Below, in pieces: positions 14,978 to 26,600 of a stretch of 64,000 nt of DNA. Source of the DNA: Paracyclopina nana (Eukaryota > Arthropoda > Copepoda > Cyclopoida > Cyclopettidae); contig JAGUCH010000001.1 in the NCBI GenBank assembly GCA_019096065.1, positions 15,252,001 to 15,316,000 of the forward strand. Reading direction: 5' to 3'. The notes beneath the pieces were generated by a model. The model did no database searches and was not told where the DNA came from. It saw only the letters and a program-made list of their open reading frames with translations. The position numbers and the translations under genes are program-made. The stretch's first letter is position 1. Each line of letters starts with the position of its first letter.

Positions 14978-17900
14978 ATGGGCTGGAGCTCGTCAGGCAT
15001 CGAAGTCTACTACACACCAGGCTCTCCCAATTGCAGGGCCCTGCTAATGTGCATCAAAGCCCTGCAGCTAGATGTCGAATTCATCAAGCTGGACATGTAC
15101 CAAAAGTTTGAGCACAGGAAACCATGGTTTGTCAAGGTAAGAAGCAATTATATGTCTTTGCTGTATTTAGTACTTTGATGTAATCACAGGGGAAATTTTT
15201 TTCAGATGAATCCTCAGCACACAGTGCCAACGATCAATGATAATGGCTTCGTCCTTTGGGAAAGGTAAGCATTCGATATTTTGACGTCATCGTGGTACAT
15301 TAATTGAAAAGAAGACACGTGAACAGAAGTTATAAGCCATGTCTTTTTCCGCTTTGCTGCCGAGTTGAGTCTTGATTCGAATTCTCGACTGCATAGAGGG
15401 AGGGACTTGCCTTGAACTTCCAAAAATCAACTCCAGTTAACCACCGATGATTCTTGACCATAAAATGCAGGGTTTTTTGCACGTAAACTACTCTCCTCTC
15501 TCGACGAGAACGAACGACGTTTTACGTACTATCTACACAGCTCTCAAGTTCATTCAAACCAATTTCAGTCTTGTCCAAATAGAGGTTCAGAGATTAGGAT
15601 CACGTTCCCTAAATGTGTGAGTAGAATTTTAGGGCGCTTTGCCGCGTGAAGAAATGTTGTGGCAATGGATCAAACGTCAGCTTGAATACAATGCACTATT
15701 TGGAATCTCTTTACGCACAATAATGTAATCCACGCTTAAATCACGCAGATCAAAGGCTTGTTTTTTAGAGGGAAAAGTCGTTCAACAACTAAATCTACTT
15801 GCGGCCTTGGTGACATTTATGGAAAATAGTTCCGTGCTCACTTACGCCTCTTCACTACTAAAAAATCCAGCCAAAACTGCTCGCAGCTGATCTACCTAGC
15901 TATTATACAAATCAGAAACGCAATTCTTTTGTCAATCTATCCGCCAAGATCTTGAGACAATCTTCAAATATCGGATGATTTGGATCATGAATATTGCAGT
16001 GCATTTGGGTACAGACATTGGCTTAGTCTTTCGCACTATTTGCCCATAGCCCAAAACATAAAACGTATTTAAATAGCAGCTATTTAAATACATTCAGAGG
16101 CTATTTAAATACATTTTATGCTATGAGCTATTTAAATAGCGTGACTATACAAAACTTGCGAAAGACTAAGCCATTGTCCTTCAATGGGCTGACCGCATCA
16201 TCTGTAAGTCGATATAGCTTATTCCGATAGCTTACCTATCCCGGTATATAAATCAACGCTGTCGTACTCATGATGGCAATTTACGAGTTATGCAAAAGGG
16301 CCTCCATTACATAAAGACGAGAGAAATAGAGAGCATGACCCATTCTTGAACTCATTCCTTTGAACTTACTAGCTAGCAATAGTTTGGTTAGCGAATGGCG
16401 AGTCCTCTATTTTCGTGTGGTATTCTAAGTAAACTATGTGGAAGGCAATAAAAGTCGATCTACGATCATCGATCTTGAATGCTTGCAATAGCACTATTAA
16501 TAGCCCTGTTTGTATGTGGACTAAATTAATTGTTTAACACATTTCTTCTTTATATAAGAGTTGCCTCTAAGGTACGTCGACCTTTTCAACTAAAAAAAGA
16601 TCTGAATTAGCACCAATCCATTTCAAGGGTAACGAAATCCTATTTTCAGTAATGATTCGGATGACGCATAGTGAAATGAGCTAGCTACCTTTTTACTGGC
16701 TCTTATTCTGAGAAAAATTCAGTCGAAAAGAAAACCCGCCCCTGCGTTGTTTTTTCAAGTGAAATTGTGTCAAGCAAGGCAGTTTAGCGCAAACTGAGGT
16801 TTCAATAGTACAAGCCTAAACTGGTTGTGTATTGCATATCTTAGAAATTTCGCGCCCTTGATTTCTCAGTTTGGAATAATAAATTCGATGGACTGGCCGA
16901 GTCGTACATACATTTTCGGACCTGCAGCACTTTAGCAATCTAAAATGGCAATCCACTCGTCGTGGGTCCCACCCTTCAGATGATGAAGAAAATTGACGTC
17001 AACCTCTTTCGCAGCAGCAGTAGTAGTTTTCTAGTTGTGTTCTGAATTAAATTCAAATTATTACGTGGGCGGAGTTGGAACTGCATCACAAAACACACAA
17101 GGAAAAATATAGTATCATTAGTTGGCCTCTTTCTAAGGCAAACGTGAGTTGGCCGTGAGCGGCTCTCACTTGCTTTGAAGGCACTTGTATATTGATGGCT
17201 CACGATTCTCACACTTTTCTCGCACCCTCGTCTTGACCACTTGAAAAGGCACTCGTTTTTCATGACGGTATTTCAAATGTTTTTTTCGTGTTGTAGATTT
17301 TTCCCACCCACTATATAAAGACCGAGTGCATTCGGTCTGTTGGCGGCTCCATTTTTGGATATGCTTAATTCTCGTTCTCTGCCTAGTTATGTTTTATGCT
17401 TAATTAAGCATTTGCGCAATCAATTTTCACTCAAGACCTTTGACGCAGTACAGATAGCCTTGATATACTAGTTCCAATTTTTTATATGACCTCCCCAGGC
17501 AACCCAAAAAAGCTCCTATATCTTTATCCCTGATTGGACGCGAGGAATTTTTAGATTAGGAACGCACGTACGTTATATGAAGCTGCGCAATTTCTTTTAT
17601 GAATCTGTTAATAAGTTAACCAAAATTTTCCTGATGGTTGGAACTATAGGCTACGAGGATTGTGTGAGGCAAACACAAAGCCTAATTTCAAGCATGAAAA
17701 TGATTGAGAGCAACGCGCACATCCATTGTTAAAATTCTTCAGCAGAGTAGCAACGTACCCACGTTTCCTCATTTGGAACTTGAGCGAATTCTTTGAATCT
17801 GTATGTAGTGCTGCAAGTAGGCTGCTATATGTGGCCAAGCCTATATACTTTACTATTCCTTTAGAGCAGGCATCAAATTTTTTATGTGAAACACCTGCAT

Positions 17901-18993
17901 GCATGTTTTTTTCACTGCAATTTCTAGCCAGCGACTTCGGCCAATTTGTGGGGGTGTAAATTGGCTCTCAGCAGCTCACTTTTGAAATTATTCAATCTTT
18001 TTTCCCTGGTGTCAAAATGTTATGACAGGAGCATCTCAGGTATGCTATATGGTATAGCCTTCCCCATGCCATATTCCTATGTACATTACCACTGTGTGCC
18101 TAATTTAATGCAGCTTCTCAGTGGAACTCCTCAAAAATTCCCATCGAATCTTTCATTCAGTCGATCTCTTGAAAGCTGAATTTTTCCACTCAGAGTGCAA
18201 AATGATGCGTGGGATAAAAACGAAGACGAGAGAAATTGCCTTCTAATTTCTTCCATTTTCATTTCAGCCCAGCAATCATGAGCTACCTCGTAAACAAATA
18301 TGGACAAGATGATCCGGAAAAGGCTTCACTATACCCTCAGGTGGTGGCATAATTAAGCACGATTTTGTGATGTGATTAACAGCTAAATTATTCATCCAGG
18401 ATCCGCACAAGCGAGCGATGGTGGACAGAATGATGTACTTCGATGTGGGAACGCTATACAAATGCATTGTCGATTATTTTGTAAGAGGTTGCGCGCGGCG
18501 ATTTGTTGTCACGCGTCAAAGTTGCGAGCTTTGTTTACCTTTGCAGCATCCCATTTTGATGTCGGGCGAGGACGCGGATTTCAAGAAAGAAAACGCGCTC
18601 AAAACATCCCTGGATTACTTGGATGGCTTCTTATCAGATCAAGAGTTTGTGGCAGGAGAACACCTGACAATTGCAGACTTTGAAATTCTCGCATCTTTAA
18701 CGCAGCTGGAAGTTATGGATTACAAGCTGCAGTCCTACAGGTACTTGGCTAGGCATACCTATTTTGGTACTTAGGAAATCTTCTACTTTTGGCGTCCTAC
18801 TTTCAGACACATTCATAATTGGATGGAGAGGCTTAAATCTGTCTTACCCTACTACCATGATTGCAATGATGCAGGACTAGAAATGTTCCGTAATTGGGCC
18901 AAATCTCGCTCATCTGCTGCGACGACGCCATCGTCAACCACAGGCTCCAAACTTTCAACAAGCTCGAGTGGAGGGAAATCTTATTATTACTAA
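14978..18993 (+). CDS. Delta/epsilon-like glutathione S-transferase, 6 exons
   Basis: Cytosolic enzyme that conjugates glutathione to electrophiles. Exons: 14978-15136, 15206-15264, 18268-18340, 18400-18480, 18547-18740 and 18807-18993, together 753 bases, 250 aa. The start is the first ATG in frame. The N-terminal thioredoxin-like domain shows VYYTPGSPNCRALL with the likely catalytic Ser16, and NPQHTVPT with the cis-Pro, followed by the WES glutathione-contact motif at 71-73. The C-terminal helical domain has KRAMVDRMMYFDVGTLY and the N-capping box TIAD at 165-168. Delta-class enzymes are usually about 210-220 aa; this one has an extra Ser/Thr-rich tail from about residue 222 ending in YYY. 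Intron 2 is 3 kb and holds a small MITE. Subclass (delta or epsilon) is uncertain. Confidence 0.93.
16021..16171. mobile_element. 151-bp MITE with 15-bp perfect inverted ends
   Basis: The ends are GCTTAGTCTTTCGCA and its exact complement. The flanks carry CATTG on both sides (16016-16020 and 16172-16176), consistent with a 5-bp target duplication. The interior holds several self-complementary TATTTAAATA boxes. A similar CTATTTAAAT/GTATAGTCACG motif set appears near 13860-13955 inside the large composite, hinting at a relationship. Confidence 0.85.
17311..17319 (+). promoter_or_regulatory. Possible internal TATA box in GST intron 2
   Basis: CTATATAAAG is followed directly by a small inverted repeat (ACCGA...TCGGT) and a GGCGGCTCC stretch at start-site distance. 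It could drive an alternative first exon of the GST gene or a non-coding RNA. No exon was found to support it. Confidence 0.25.
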
Positions 18994-19029
18994 TATGACT
19001 ATTTCCAGAATACACACTTTTATGAAGCA

Positions 19030-20129
19030 TTAAAAGAGCTAATCACTAATCTGTAAAGGTAAAGTAGGAAGGCATAAAGGGATGGAGTGCTAACCTGCAA
19101 ATTAGCCCTCTTAAAAAGCTTTCAAATCTGGCAACTTTATGCTAGCAGTATATGTGCACCTAACTTTTTAAAGAGTTTCAAATTGGCATCATCCATGGGT
19201 GGAAGCGAAAAAATAAGCTGAAAGTTTGCCTGCACCGAACTAAAGTGTTTAGCACATATATAATTCTGATCATGATTGGTGAGCGCTAATCGATATCTAA
19301 GAGAAAATATTGCGTTACGTTTCCTTTCCAATATTTGAGGAGAAGCCTGGATGTAAATGGGCTTATTAATTCATGCCACATGGTTACGTAAAAAAGATGA
19401 TATTTTCTGCTTCGAAGGTGTACTTTCACCATTTGCCTGTCGACCTGGGAACATGACTTGAAACGACAAGCATCGATTCGGGTTTTTCACGCCAATTGCC
19501 CAAGGGAATCATCTCATTTTGTGGTGGTTTACATCGAAAACTGCTCTTCTAATTAGGGATTTTTATTTTTATCTCTTTTAAGGAAATTTCTTAAAAGGAA
19601 ATGAGAGAGGCCAGGTGTCTTTTTGAATGATGTGTATTGTGGCATAAGCCTGATCATGAGGCATATTGCACCATTTTTATGTCAAGGTTTTTGGTACAAA
19701 GGAGCAAGTTCCATGAAGAACGATTTGCTTTGAAAATTAATGAGCTACGTTATTTTCTTAATAGGGTTTTTTCTTTCTGCATGCCAATTTCGCGTTTTTT
19801 CCAAAGATAACCATCTAATCAGGTAGAAATTAATGAATGCAGCCTTTCCCCAACTTTTCTGCTTGTTTCATTTAAAATTATTCAATAGCTTGTCAGGCAT
19901 GCCAATATTTATTAATTCAACATAATGCAGTTATGCAGGTTATTTAACCCCAAAACGATTGAGGATACTTTAGGATAAGTATCGAAAAAAATCGAAACAA
20001 GCTCGATAGGGCGGTATCATATTGCTTTTTAGTTTGACCCCAAACTGATATCTTTAGGCCGGACCGAAGTCAGTATTCTTTTATTAGTGTTTAGTTTAAC
20101 CTAAATCAGTTTGGTTTAAATAACATCAA
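19030..20129. other. Spacer after the GST gene
   Basis: No gene is visible. A possible poly(A) signal variant (ATTAAA near 19029) follows the GST stop. The stretch from about 19560 contains a small palindrome (TTTAAGGAAATTTCTTAAA). The final 150 bases have imperfect TTTAACC/AAATCAG repeats leading to the TIR element at 20130. Confidence 0.5.
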
Positions 20130-20661
20130 CCCAACCAGACAAACTGGCAGGTTTTAATCTGTATTTTATCGATATGTAATATTTATTTACGAATTTTAAC
20201 AAAATAATAATGAAATCATATTCTTTATAGCTAATGTATGAAGAATAGCATTTTAAAAATTTTGTAATGTTTGTATTATTGGAGATATGATTTTTTTAAA
20301 TATCCCGTTTTTTCCAATTTGGACCTATAGTCTTACATTAAATTTTTCAATGAATATACGCTTAATTATTATCCTTAATGATGACATAGTGAAAATAAAG
20401 ATGACAAGCATAATTATTTTATTAAAATAATTATTTTTAAAATTAGTATTTATTTAGTATTTAATTAGTATTCCTTACGTTAAATATATTATCAATACTG
20501 ATTTATTTAAATTGGTATATAAGTATATAGTTGTAATAAAAATTTCCATAAATGAAAGTAGTACTATATCAATACTTTTCACATTTTTCAATAAGTATTA
20601 TATCTTTTTTTTAAAATTAATTCAAAAATGATCTATATTTTATTTGTATTATGTAATATCT

Positions 20662-20850
20662 ATTTATATATGTAAACAATTTATAAAACAAGCTAATAAA
20701 ATAGCTGAGCAAATTTTGTAAAGTAGAAATCGAGTGGCATTTTTGCGGGCTCGAGCTTGCGAGAGCCAAGTAATGCCACGAGATTTTTACTTTGCAAAAT
20801 GAACTCAGCTAGTTTATTACCTTGTTTTATAATTTGTTTACATATATATA
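20662..20850. repeat. Nested palindrome of about 190 bp
   Basis: The arms run from TATATATGTAAACAA through GTGGCATT and back in reverse complement to TTGTTTACATATATATA, with a GC-rich loop of about 30 bases near 20741-20770. It sits inside element A and could be a separate fold-back insertion or a structured part of the element. Confidence 0.8.
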
Positions 20851-21156
20851 CGATTTTATACGATGGAAAGTAATTTTTAAATGTTAATGAAGTTACCAGA
20901 CCAGGAGTTGTTTACTTAAGACCTGATCCATTACTTGAAGGCTAGGGTTGACAGGACGTCAGTAGTGCAAGAGTAACAGAAAGCGTTAATCAATCAATTA
21001 AAAAATTGTGCATTTAGAATTTGGCATTTTTGGGGGCTAAAAGATGTGTTAGATTAAGTTTTGTCTGGTACCTCTGAAAAGGCTCTACTGTTCTACTAAG
21101 CTTAGCTCAGCTGAGAATAAGAATAAGAAGGAATTCTGACATTAATTATTCTGTCT

Positions 21157-21229
21157 GTATTGGTAGCTCAGTCAGTAGAGCGTTGGACTCCTAATCTAGA
21201 TGATCAGGGTTCGATCCCCATACTCGGCA
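21157..21229 (+). tRNA. Degenerate tRNA-Arg(CCT)-like sequence inside element A
   Basis: The D arm (GCTCAGTCAGTAGAGC), the anticodon loop CTCCTAA with anticodon CCT, and the T loop GGTTCGATCC are all clear. They supply pol III A and B boxes, and a run of six T follows at 21230-21235. The acceptor stem (GTATTGG against ACTCGGC) mostly fails to pair and the outer T-stem pairs are lost, so it is probably a pseudogene or a tRNA-derived module, although pol III transcription is possible. Confidence 0.5.
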
Positions 21230-21599
21230 TTTTTTCTCCTTTTTTCTAACATGGGATTTACTTCTTGGACAATATCATGGTCTCTGGTCAAACAGAGGAG
21301 CAACACACCTTATAAAATACTTTATAATGCGTGTCACTTGATAAAGTTAAACGTCAGAGCTTTTATATATGTATAGTAATATGAACTGAGACGAATTGGT
21401 AAACTGAATTATACATGCGAAAATTGCTTTCCATCATATAAAATAAAATAAGAAGTTTTAAATCAGTATTCATAAAAATATTCAAATAAATAATCTCAAA
21501 GTGTGAAGTCAGCAGTCATCATATTTATTATTGGTTATTCTCTCTGAACTTTTATTTAAAGACTATTTATAAAAATGTATACTTTTTCCCTTTTAAATG

Positions 21600-22140
21600 C
21601 ATTCCAATGCCATTTCCACAGTCTCTACTAATGCTGTTCCATCCGAAATAGTGCAGCTCACAAAGTGGGCATGCTATTTTACTACTATTGCCATACCTGA
21701 CTGTGCACTCTTTCTGAGTGGCTTCGAAAACAGCAAAGAATAAAAATCAGTACTTTTATCGTACTAATGCCATTTCCACAGTCTCTACAAATGCTGTTCC
21801 ATCCGAAATAGTGCAGCTCACAAAGTGGGCATGCTATTTTACTACTATTGCCATACCTGACTGTGCACTCTTTCTGAGTGGCTTCGAAAACAGCAAAGAA
21901 TAAAAGTCAGTACTTTTATCGTACTAATGCCATTTCCACAGTCTCTACTAATGCTGTTCCATCCGAAATAGTGCAGCTCACAAAGTGGGCATGCTATTTT
22001 GCTAGTATTGCCATACCTGACTGTGCACTCTTTCTGAGTGGCTTCGAAAACAACAAAGAATAAAAATCAGTACTTTTATCGTACTAATGCCATTTCCACA
22101 GTCTCTACAAATGCTGTTCCATCCGAAATAGTGAAGCTCA
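21600..22140. repeat. 160-bp tandem repeat inside element A
   Basis: CATTTCCACAGTCTCTAC recurs at 21611, 21771, 21931 and 22091 (160 bases apart), and the copies differ at only a few positions. Two of the units contain the same 61-codon open frame, which is repeat-derived. Read in reverse, the unit aligns with the 170-bp repeat of element B (shared GTGCACAGTCAG, TAGCAT, ACAGCATT and GACTGTG in order). Confidence 0.92.
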
Positions 22141-23672
22141 TACTTAGTCAGTCTTTAATCAGTACCAGCCTGATTTAATTGGTCAGTTGTAAATCAGTAT
22201 AATATCTGTTTTCTTAAATTAAATTTAGTAAATTATTCAGAGATGGCGCTGCTTACATATCATTACTTTGTGAAAATTCTCTTGTAAATATCTTTTATTT
22301 TGTTACAGATTTTGAAAAAAAGTATTTATAGCTTTTAGCTGTAAATACCTAAATATGCTATTCATAATGATATTCATTCTTATTTCTCATAAAATAAGTA
22401 AAACTTCATAAAAAATCAAATGTATTTGTCAGGAAAGAAGATATTGGCTTAAGTGCTTATAATTCACATAACTATATATGATTACCAATCATCTAGTCTG
22501 ATGAATGGATACAGTTCTCTTAAGTAGAGAATTGAGCCATCAAATCTAAGGCATGAAAAGTTCCTAAGTTTGTGCTTTAGTAAATGACTTAATTAGTATA
22601 TTTTCCTTACCGTGTGCTTATTCAGTAATATAATGTATATTAAATAAGCTCAAAATGACATTTCTAGGAAATATATACATATATATCAACACAATACGAA
22701 TAAAAACATTAAAGTATTTAACTGATAAAACAAAGTGTATATTAAATAAATAAAATTTTGATTGTACTTTTCATCAAACATGGCACTCACCATCATATTA
22801 TATATGTTCTAATTGTATTTATTAATATAAGTATTTGATTGATTAACAAATATCTATAAGAAAGTAATAAATGACAGATCAAATAATAACAGTTGCATTT
22901 GAACAATTACAGCAATCGAACTCTATTTGCTCACTCTGCATGTATAATAACAAAGTATTTATTACATTTAATACCAAAATAATACATACAACAAAAACAG
23001 ACAAAAAAAGGGGTTCTTAATCCTATCAAAATGGCATTTCTAGGAAATTAATACTATCAAAAAGTCAAAACATGAAATTTCAAATTGAAATAACTTTTTA
23101 AGTTCACAATAAATGAAAAATTTAATCATTCTTATGGCATCACTGGGATGTGGGCTTTGCATTTTTTATGATTTTAAAATGATTGCATTTATTTTAAAAA
23201 ATAAGTATTTTGCAAATCATATGTTTACTCAAAGCGTTACACTTTTCTCGGTAGAAATGCCTTAATCAACGGAATAAATACCTGTATTAAATAAGTACTA
23301 ATTCGGTACTATTTTTCAGTTTGTCTGGTTGGGAATTTAGGTCAAATCAAACTGCGATACGAGAACGTCCTTATTTAACCAAGCAACTTGGAAGAAAATA
23401 TCTAATTCTTGACCATTTATTCAATTTACCATATGTATACATGGGACAGATATGTGTCAGATAGATCTGGTTTAGGGGAAAATCTTTAAAAAACCCATAA
23501 AAGTTGCTAACTTGCTTAGCGACCCTCGGCCTCTCCAGATCGAGCGCTTTACTTTCAAGGCTTTCTTTTCGTCCTCGAAGCTAGCGCGTCTTTCTCCCTA
23601 TGCTACAACTCTACATGAGTGATTTTTTGGCGGAGGAGCAGTCGACAATTTGATTCGGTACCCGCTACCACG

Positions 23673-26600
23673 ATGAACGAAACAGATAACGAAAGTTATG
23701 AGGCTCAAGAAGGCGAAGAAAGTGCACCTGGGGCCAACCTGGAAACTGTCTACAACAACTTGTGGACGATTGGCTTCAGTACAATTGTCGCGATTGGCAC
23801 CCTTGGAAACGGTGTTGTCTTATGGATCATTTTGGGTGAGAGCTCAATGTTGCAACATCAATGTATATTGAGCATTGATGTCATAATAATGATTTTCGAG
23901 CTGATCTACTTCTATTGAGCAAATTGAGTCGAATTTCTTGTTGTTGTAATGGCTTCACTTTTGGCAGCAATTAATTAGCGAGCCTAAGAAAGCCGACATT
24001 CTGGACATTGATTTAATTAATCTGGCCTAAAACGCTTTCAGCGGAAAAGCCAACTGATTTCAATTGCTCCTGTTGAGCCAATAATGGTGGCAATAAAGGC
24101 GAATGATGATATATTACGGGAACTCAGGAGAATGAAGCCATAAGGAAAAAATTATAGCTCGCTACAATTGCTTTCTAAATAAGATTCGCCAAGCCAATAG
24201 AACAAGCACCTCCCCTTTGGGAGAAATCCTCCAACTATTCTTGACCGTCTATTTACCCAGCACTCAAATCGAGTACGTATTTGCTTGATTGCTTCGAACG
24301 CGGTACAGAAGTGCAGAAAGTCCATGAAAAATGACGATTCTTTTAGGTAGCTTGAATGTTGCTTTGACGCCTAAGCCTGAAGCAATTAATCGGATCAAGG
24401 GATTACAGAGGTTTTTCAACAAGCTTTCACTCGCTTCTTTTTTCGCAACGCTACGAGCAAAGAATACCTTTTTTTGCCTGCCTTTACCTAACAGGCATTC
24501 ATTTTTCTAAAGACTGCTCTAAACTACTATATATGTACAATCTCTGAAACGCAACATATAAGTAAATGTCTAATGCTTTTCAAATGTACTCAGCCTTTGT
24601 GTTTTTTTAAAAATATAGTAGAAAACGACATAAACATTATGGTTCATGTCAACCTACGCAGAAAGCTAATATACTTGGTACTTTCTTCATTTTTTGTTAA
24701 TACAGCCAGGCTCCAACGCAAAAATAAGAATTACCAAAGTAGCTTGTGCGTACAAATGCGATTGAAAACGAATTGAGAAAGCACTGTATTTATGGCCTTA
24801 AAGCCTCAAAACGTTGTGCAGCAATATTTTGTGTGCCAACTTTATGTTCTGCGGTCTAATTCCGAATTCTATTCAGGCCACAAGAGGATGTGGAACTCCA
24901 CCAACTACTTATTGGTGAATCTGAGCATCGTGGATCTCCTGATGACACTCCTCAACACAGTCTTCAACTTCATCTTTATGAGAGACAAGTAAATGAACCT
25001 TCACTAAAAAAAAAAAGGCTAATGCATCATGACTCCTTCATTTTTGCTTAGAAATTGGCCCTTTGGATCCACATACTGCGTTATCAACAACTTTGTGGTC
25101 TACGTGACAGTTTCAGCCAGTGTTCTGACTTTGACTGCAATCACACTTGAAAGGTGATTTTTTCCTCATTACCTTCAAAATTGTCTCCGAATATTTTACG
25201 CAGTTTTTTGCGGGGACGTAAGAATCGCTCGCCACTGAAGGTTGCAAATATGTAAACGTCAAAAAGTGATTTTTTTCCGGCTCAAATGTCTTACCCGCAT
25301 TTCTCGAGAATAAAGAAAGCCCACGCACTTCACGACATTGATATGCAGGAAGAAAGATAACATTGCAAATCTCATGTGCATACACTACGGATAAAAATGC
25401 GTTTCGCACTATTTTAAAATTGCTTAAAAGCAATTATTTAAATTCGATTTTCGATTGGTTTCAGATATCGAGCTATCATCTATCCGCTTCGTCCGAAATT
25501 GTCACGGTCATTTATTGTGGCAGTGATTCTGTTCATCTGGATAATAAGCTGCATCCTCGCCGTACCCACGCTGTTGTACTCAAAGCTGCTGTCAAATGGG
25601 TGAGAGATATGGGAAAATTGAATGTCCCTGAATTTGCATCGAAATCCTTTTCTTTTCCTTTCAGTGTCATCTCAGCTTGCGTCCTTTATTGGCCAGATGG
25701 AGTTGCACACAACTCAAAGATTGACTACTTGTGAGTTGATTTTAAAGGCTTTCCATTATTTATTTTGCGTCCCTGTCCAAACGGCCAGAAAAGTGCAAGA
25801 GAGCCTTCTTAAGCTGGCATTGCTAAACTATGCTTGACGTTTGAACTAATTTGGGGAATAGTTTGAAAGCAAAAATCGTTTGTAAATGACAGGAATGCGA
25901 GCCAATTCAGCTTTACAGTAATGCCACTAAAATGAGCAAATGCAGCATTGGCAGTTCGTTGCTCCCAGTCGACCAGTAGACGTGAAAAAGCTAGTCTGCT
26001 CTCAGCAATTCTCCAAGCTAGTTGATGATTAAGTATAGTTGAGTGATTTCATCATGAATGTTCCGCCCTGAAGCTTCTCGTGAAGCAATTTTATTTAGAA
26101 GTACTTTCAACAAAAATGAAATGAAAGCGTTCACTAAAGAGCCATCCCATTGCTTCTGCTTTGGCAATTAATCCTCAACAAATGCTCGGCTCCAGATTTT
26201 CGCTCAAAGACCATTGCCATAATCTGGCCAAAAGTCAGGCTTTCTTCAGTTTGAAAACAGGAAACACTTAAAAATCCAATTACGTCTGTACTACTAGCTC
26301 GCCCACCTACAAAGATATGCGACATTAGCCGCAATCCAGAATACCACAAAAATATAAGTACGTTTCACGCGACAAAGAAAGCCGCGCGCGCGCGTGGTTC
26401 CTATATAAATCAAACTACTTTTTTCGGCGCAGGAAAAACCTCACGAAAAATGGAGTTGTGTTGACCAGCTTCGCCTTTCGTGCTTTTTGACACTTCACTT
26501 TTCTCTCCTGCCAGATACAACATCATCTTTTTCATAACAACCTACGTGGTTCCTATGAGTTTTATGGCCTTCTGCTACACCAGGATGGGTCGACATTTAT

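Larger units (their letters stand above)
15265..18267 (+). other. Long intron 2 of the GST gene
   Basis: Contains the 151-bp MITE at 16021-16171 and TATA-like sites at 16551 and 17311. The rest is AT-rich with no recognisable exon. Short open frames such as 17644-17904 on minus look random. Confidence 0.7.
20130..23333. mobile_element. 3.2-kb TIR element, copy A
   Basis: Ends are CCCAACCAGACAAACTG and its exact complement. The flanks read AA on both sides, a possible 2-bp target duplication. Inside are a palindrome at 20662-20850, a tRNA-like gene at 21157-21229 and about 3.4 tandem copies of a 160-bp unit at 21600-22140. A segment near 22230-22290 matches the element at 58542-60441 in reverse complement (shared AGAGATGGCGCTGCTTACAT). 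There is no transposase, so it is non-autonomous. The superfamily is not assigned. Confidence 0.85.

Noticed and set aside
21718-22063. Two 61-codon open frames with the same sequence (MASKTAKNK...)
   Set aside because: They lie 160 bases apart in the tandem array of element A and simply repeat with it.
23619-23672. Upstream ATG of the GPCR as the main start
   Set aside because: The added residues (MIFWRRSSRQF...) do not look like a receptor N-terminus; the ATG at 23673 gives an acidic, glycosylatable N-terminus typical of the family. It cannot be excluded.
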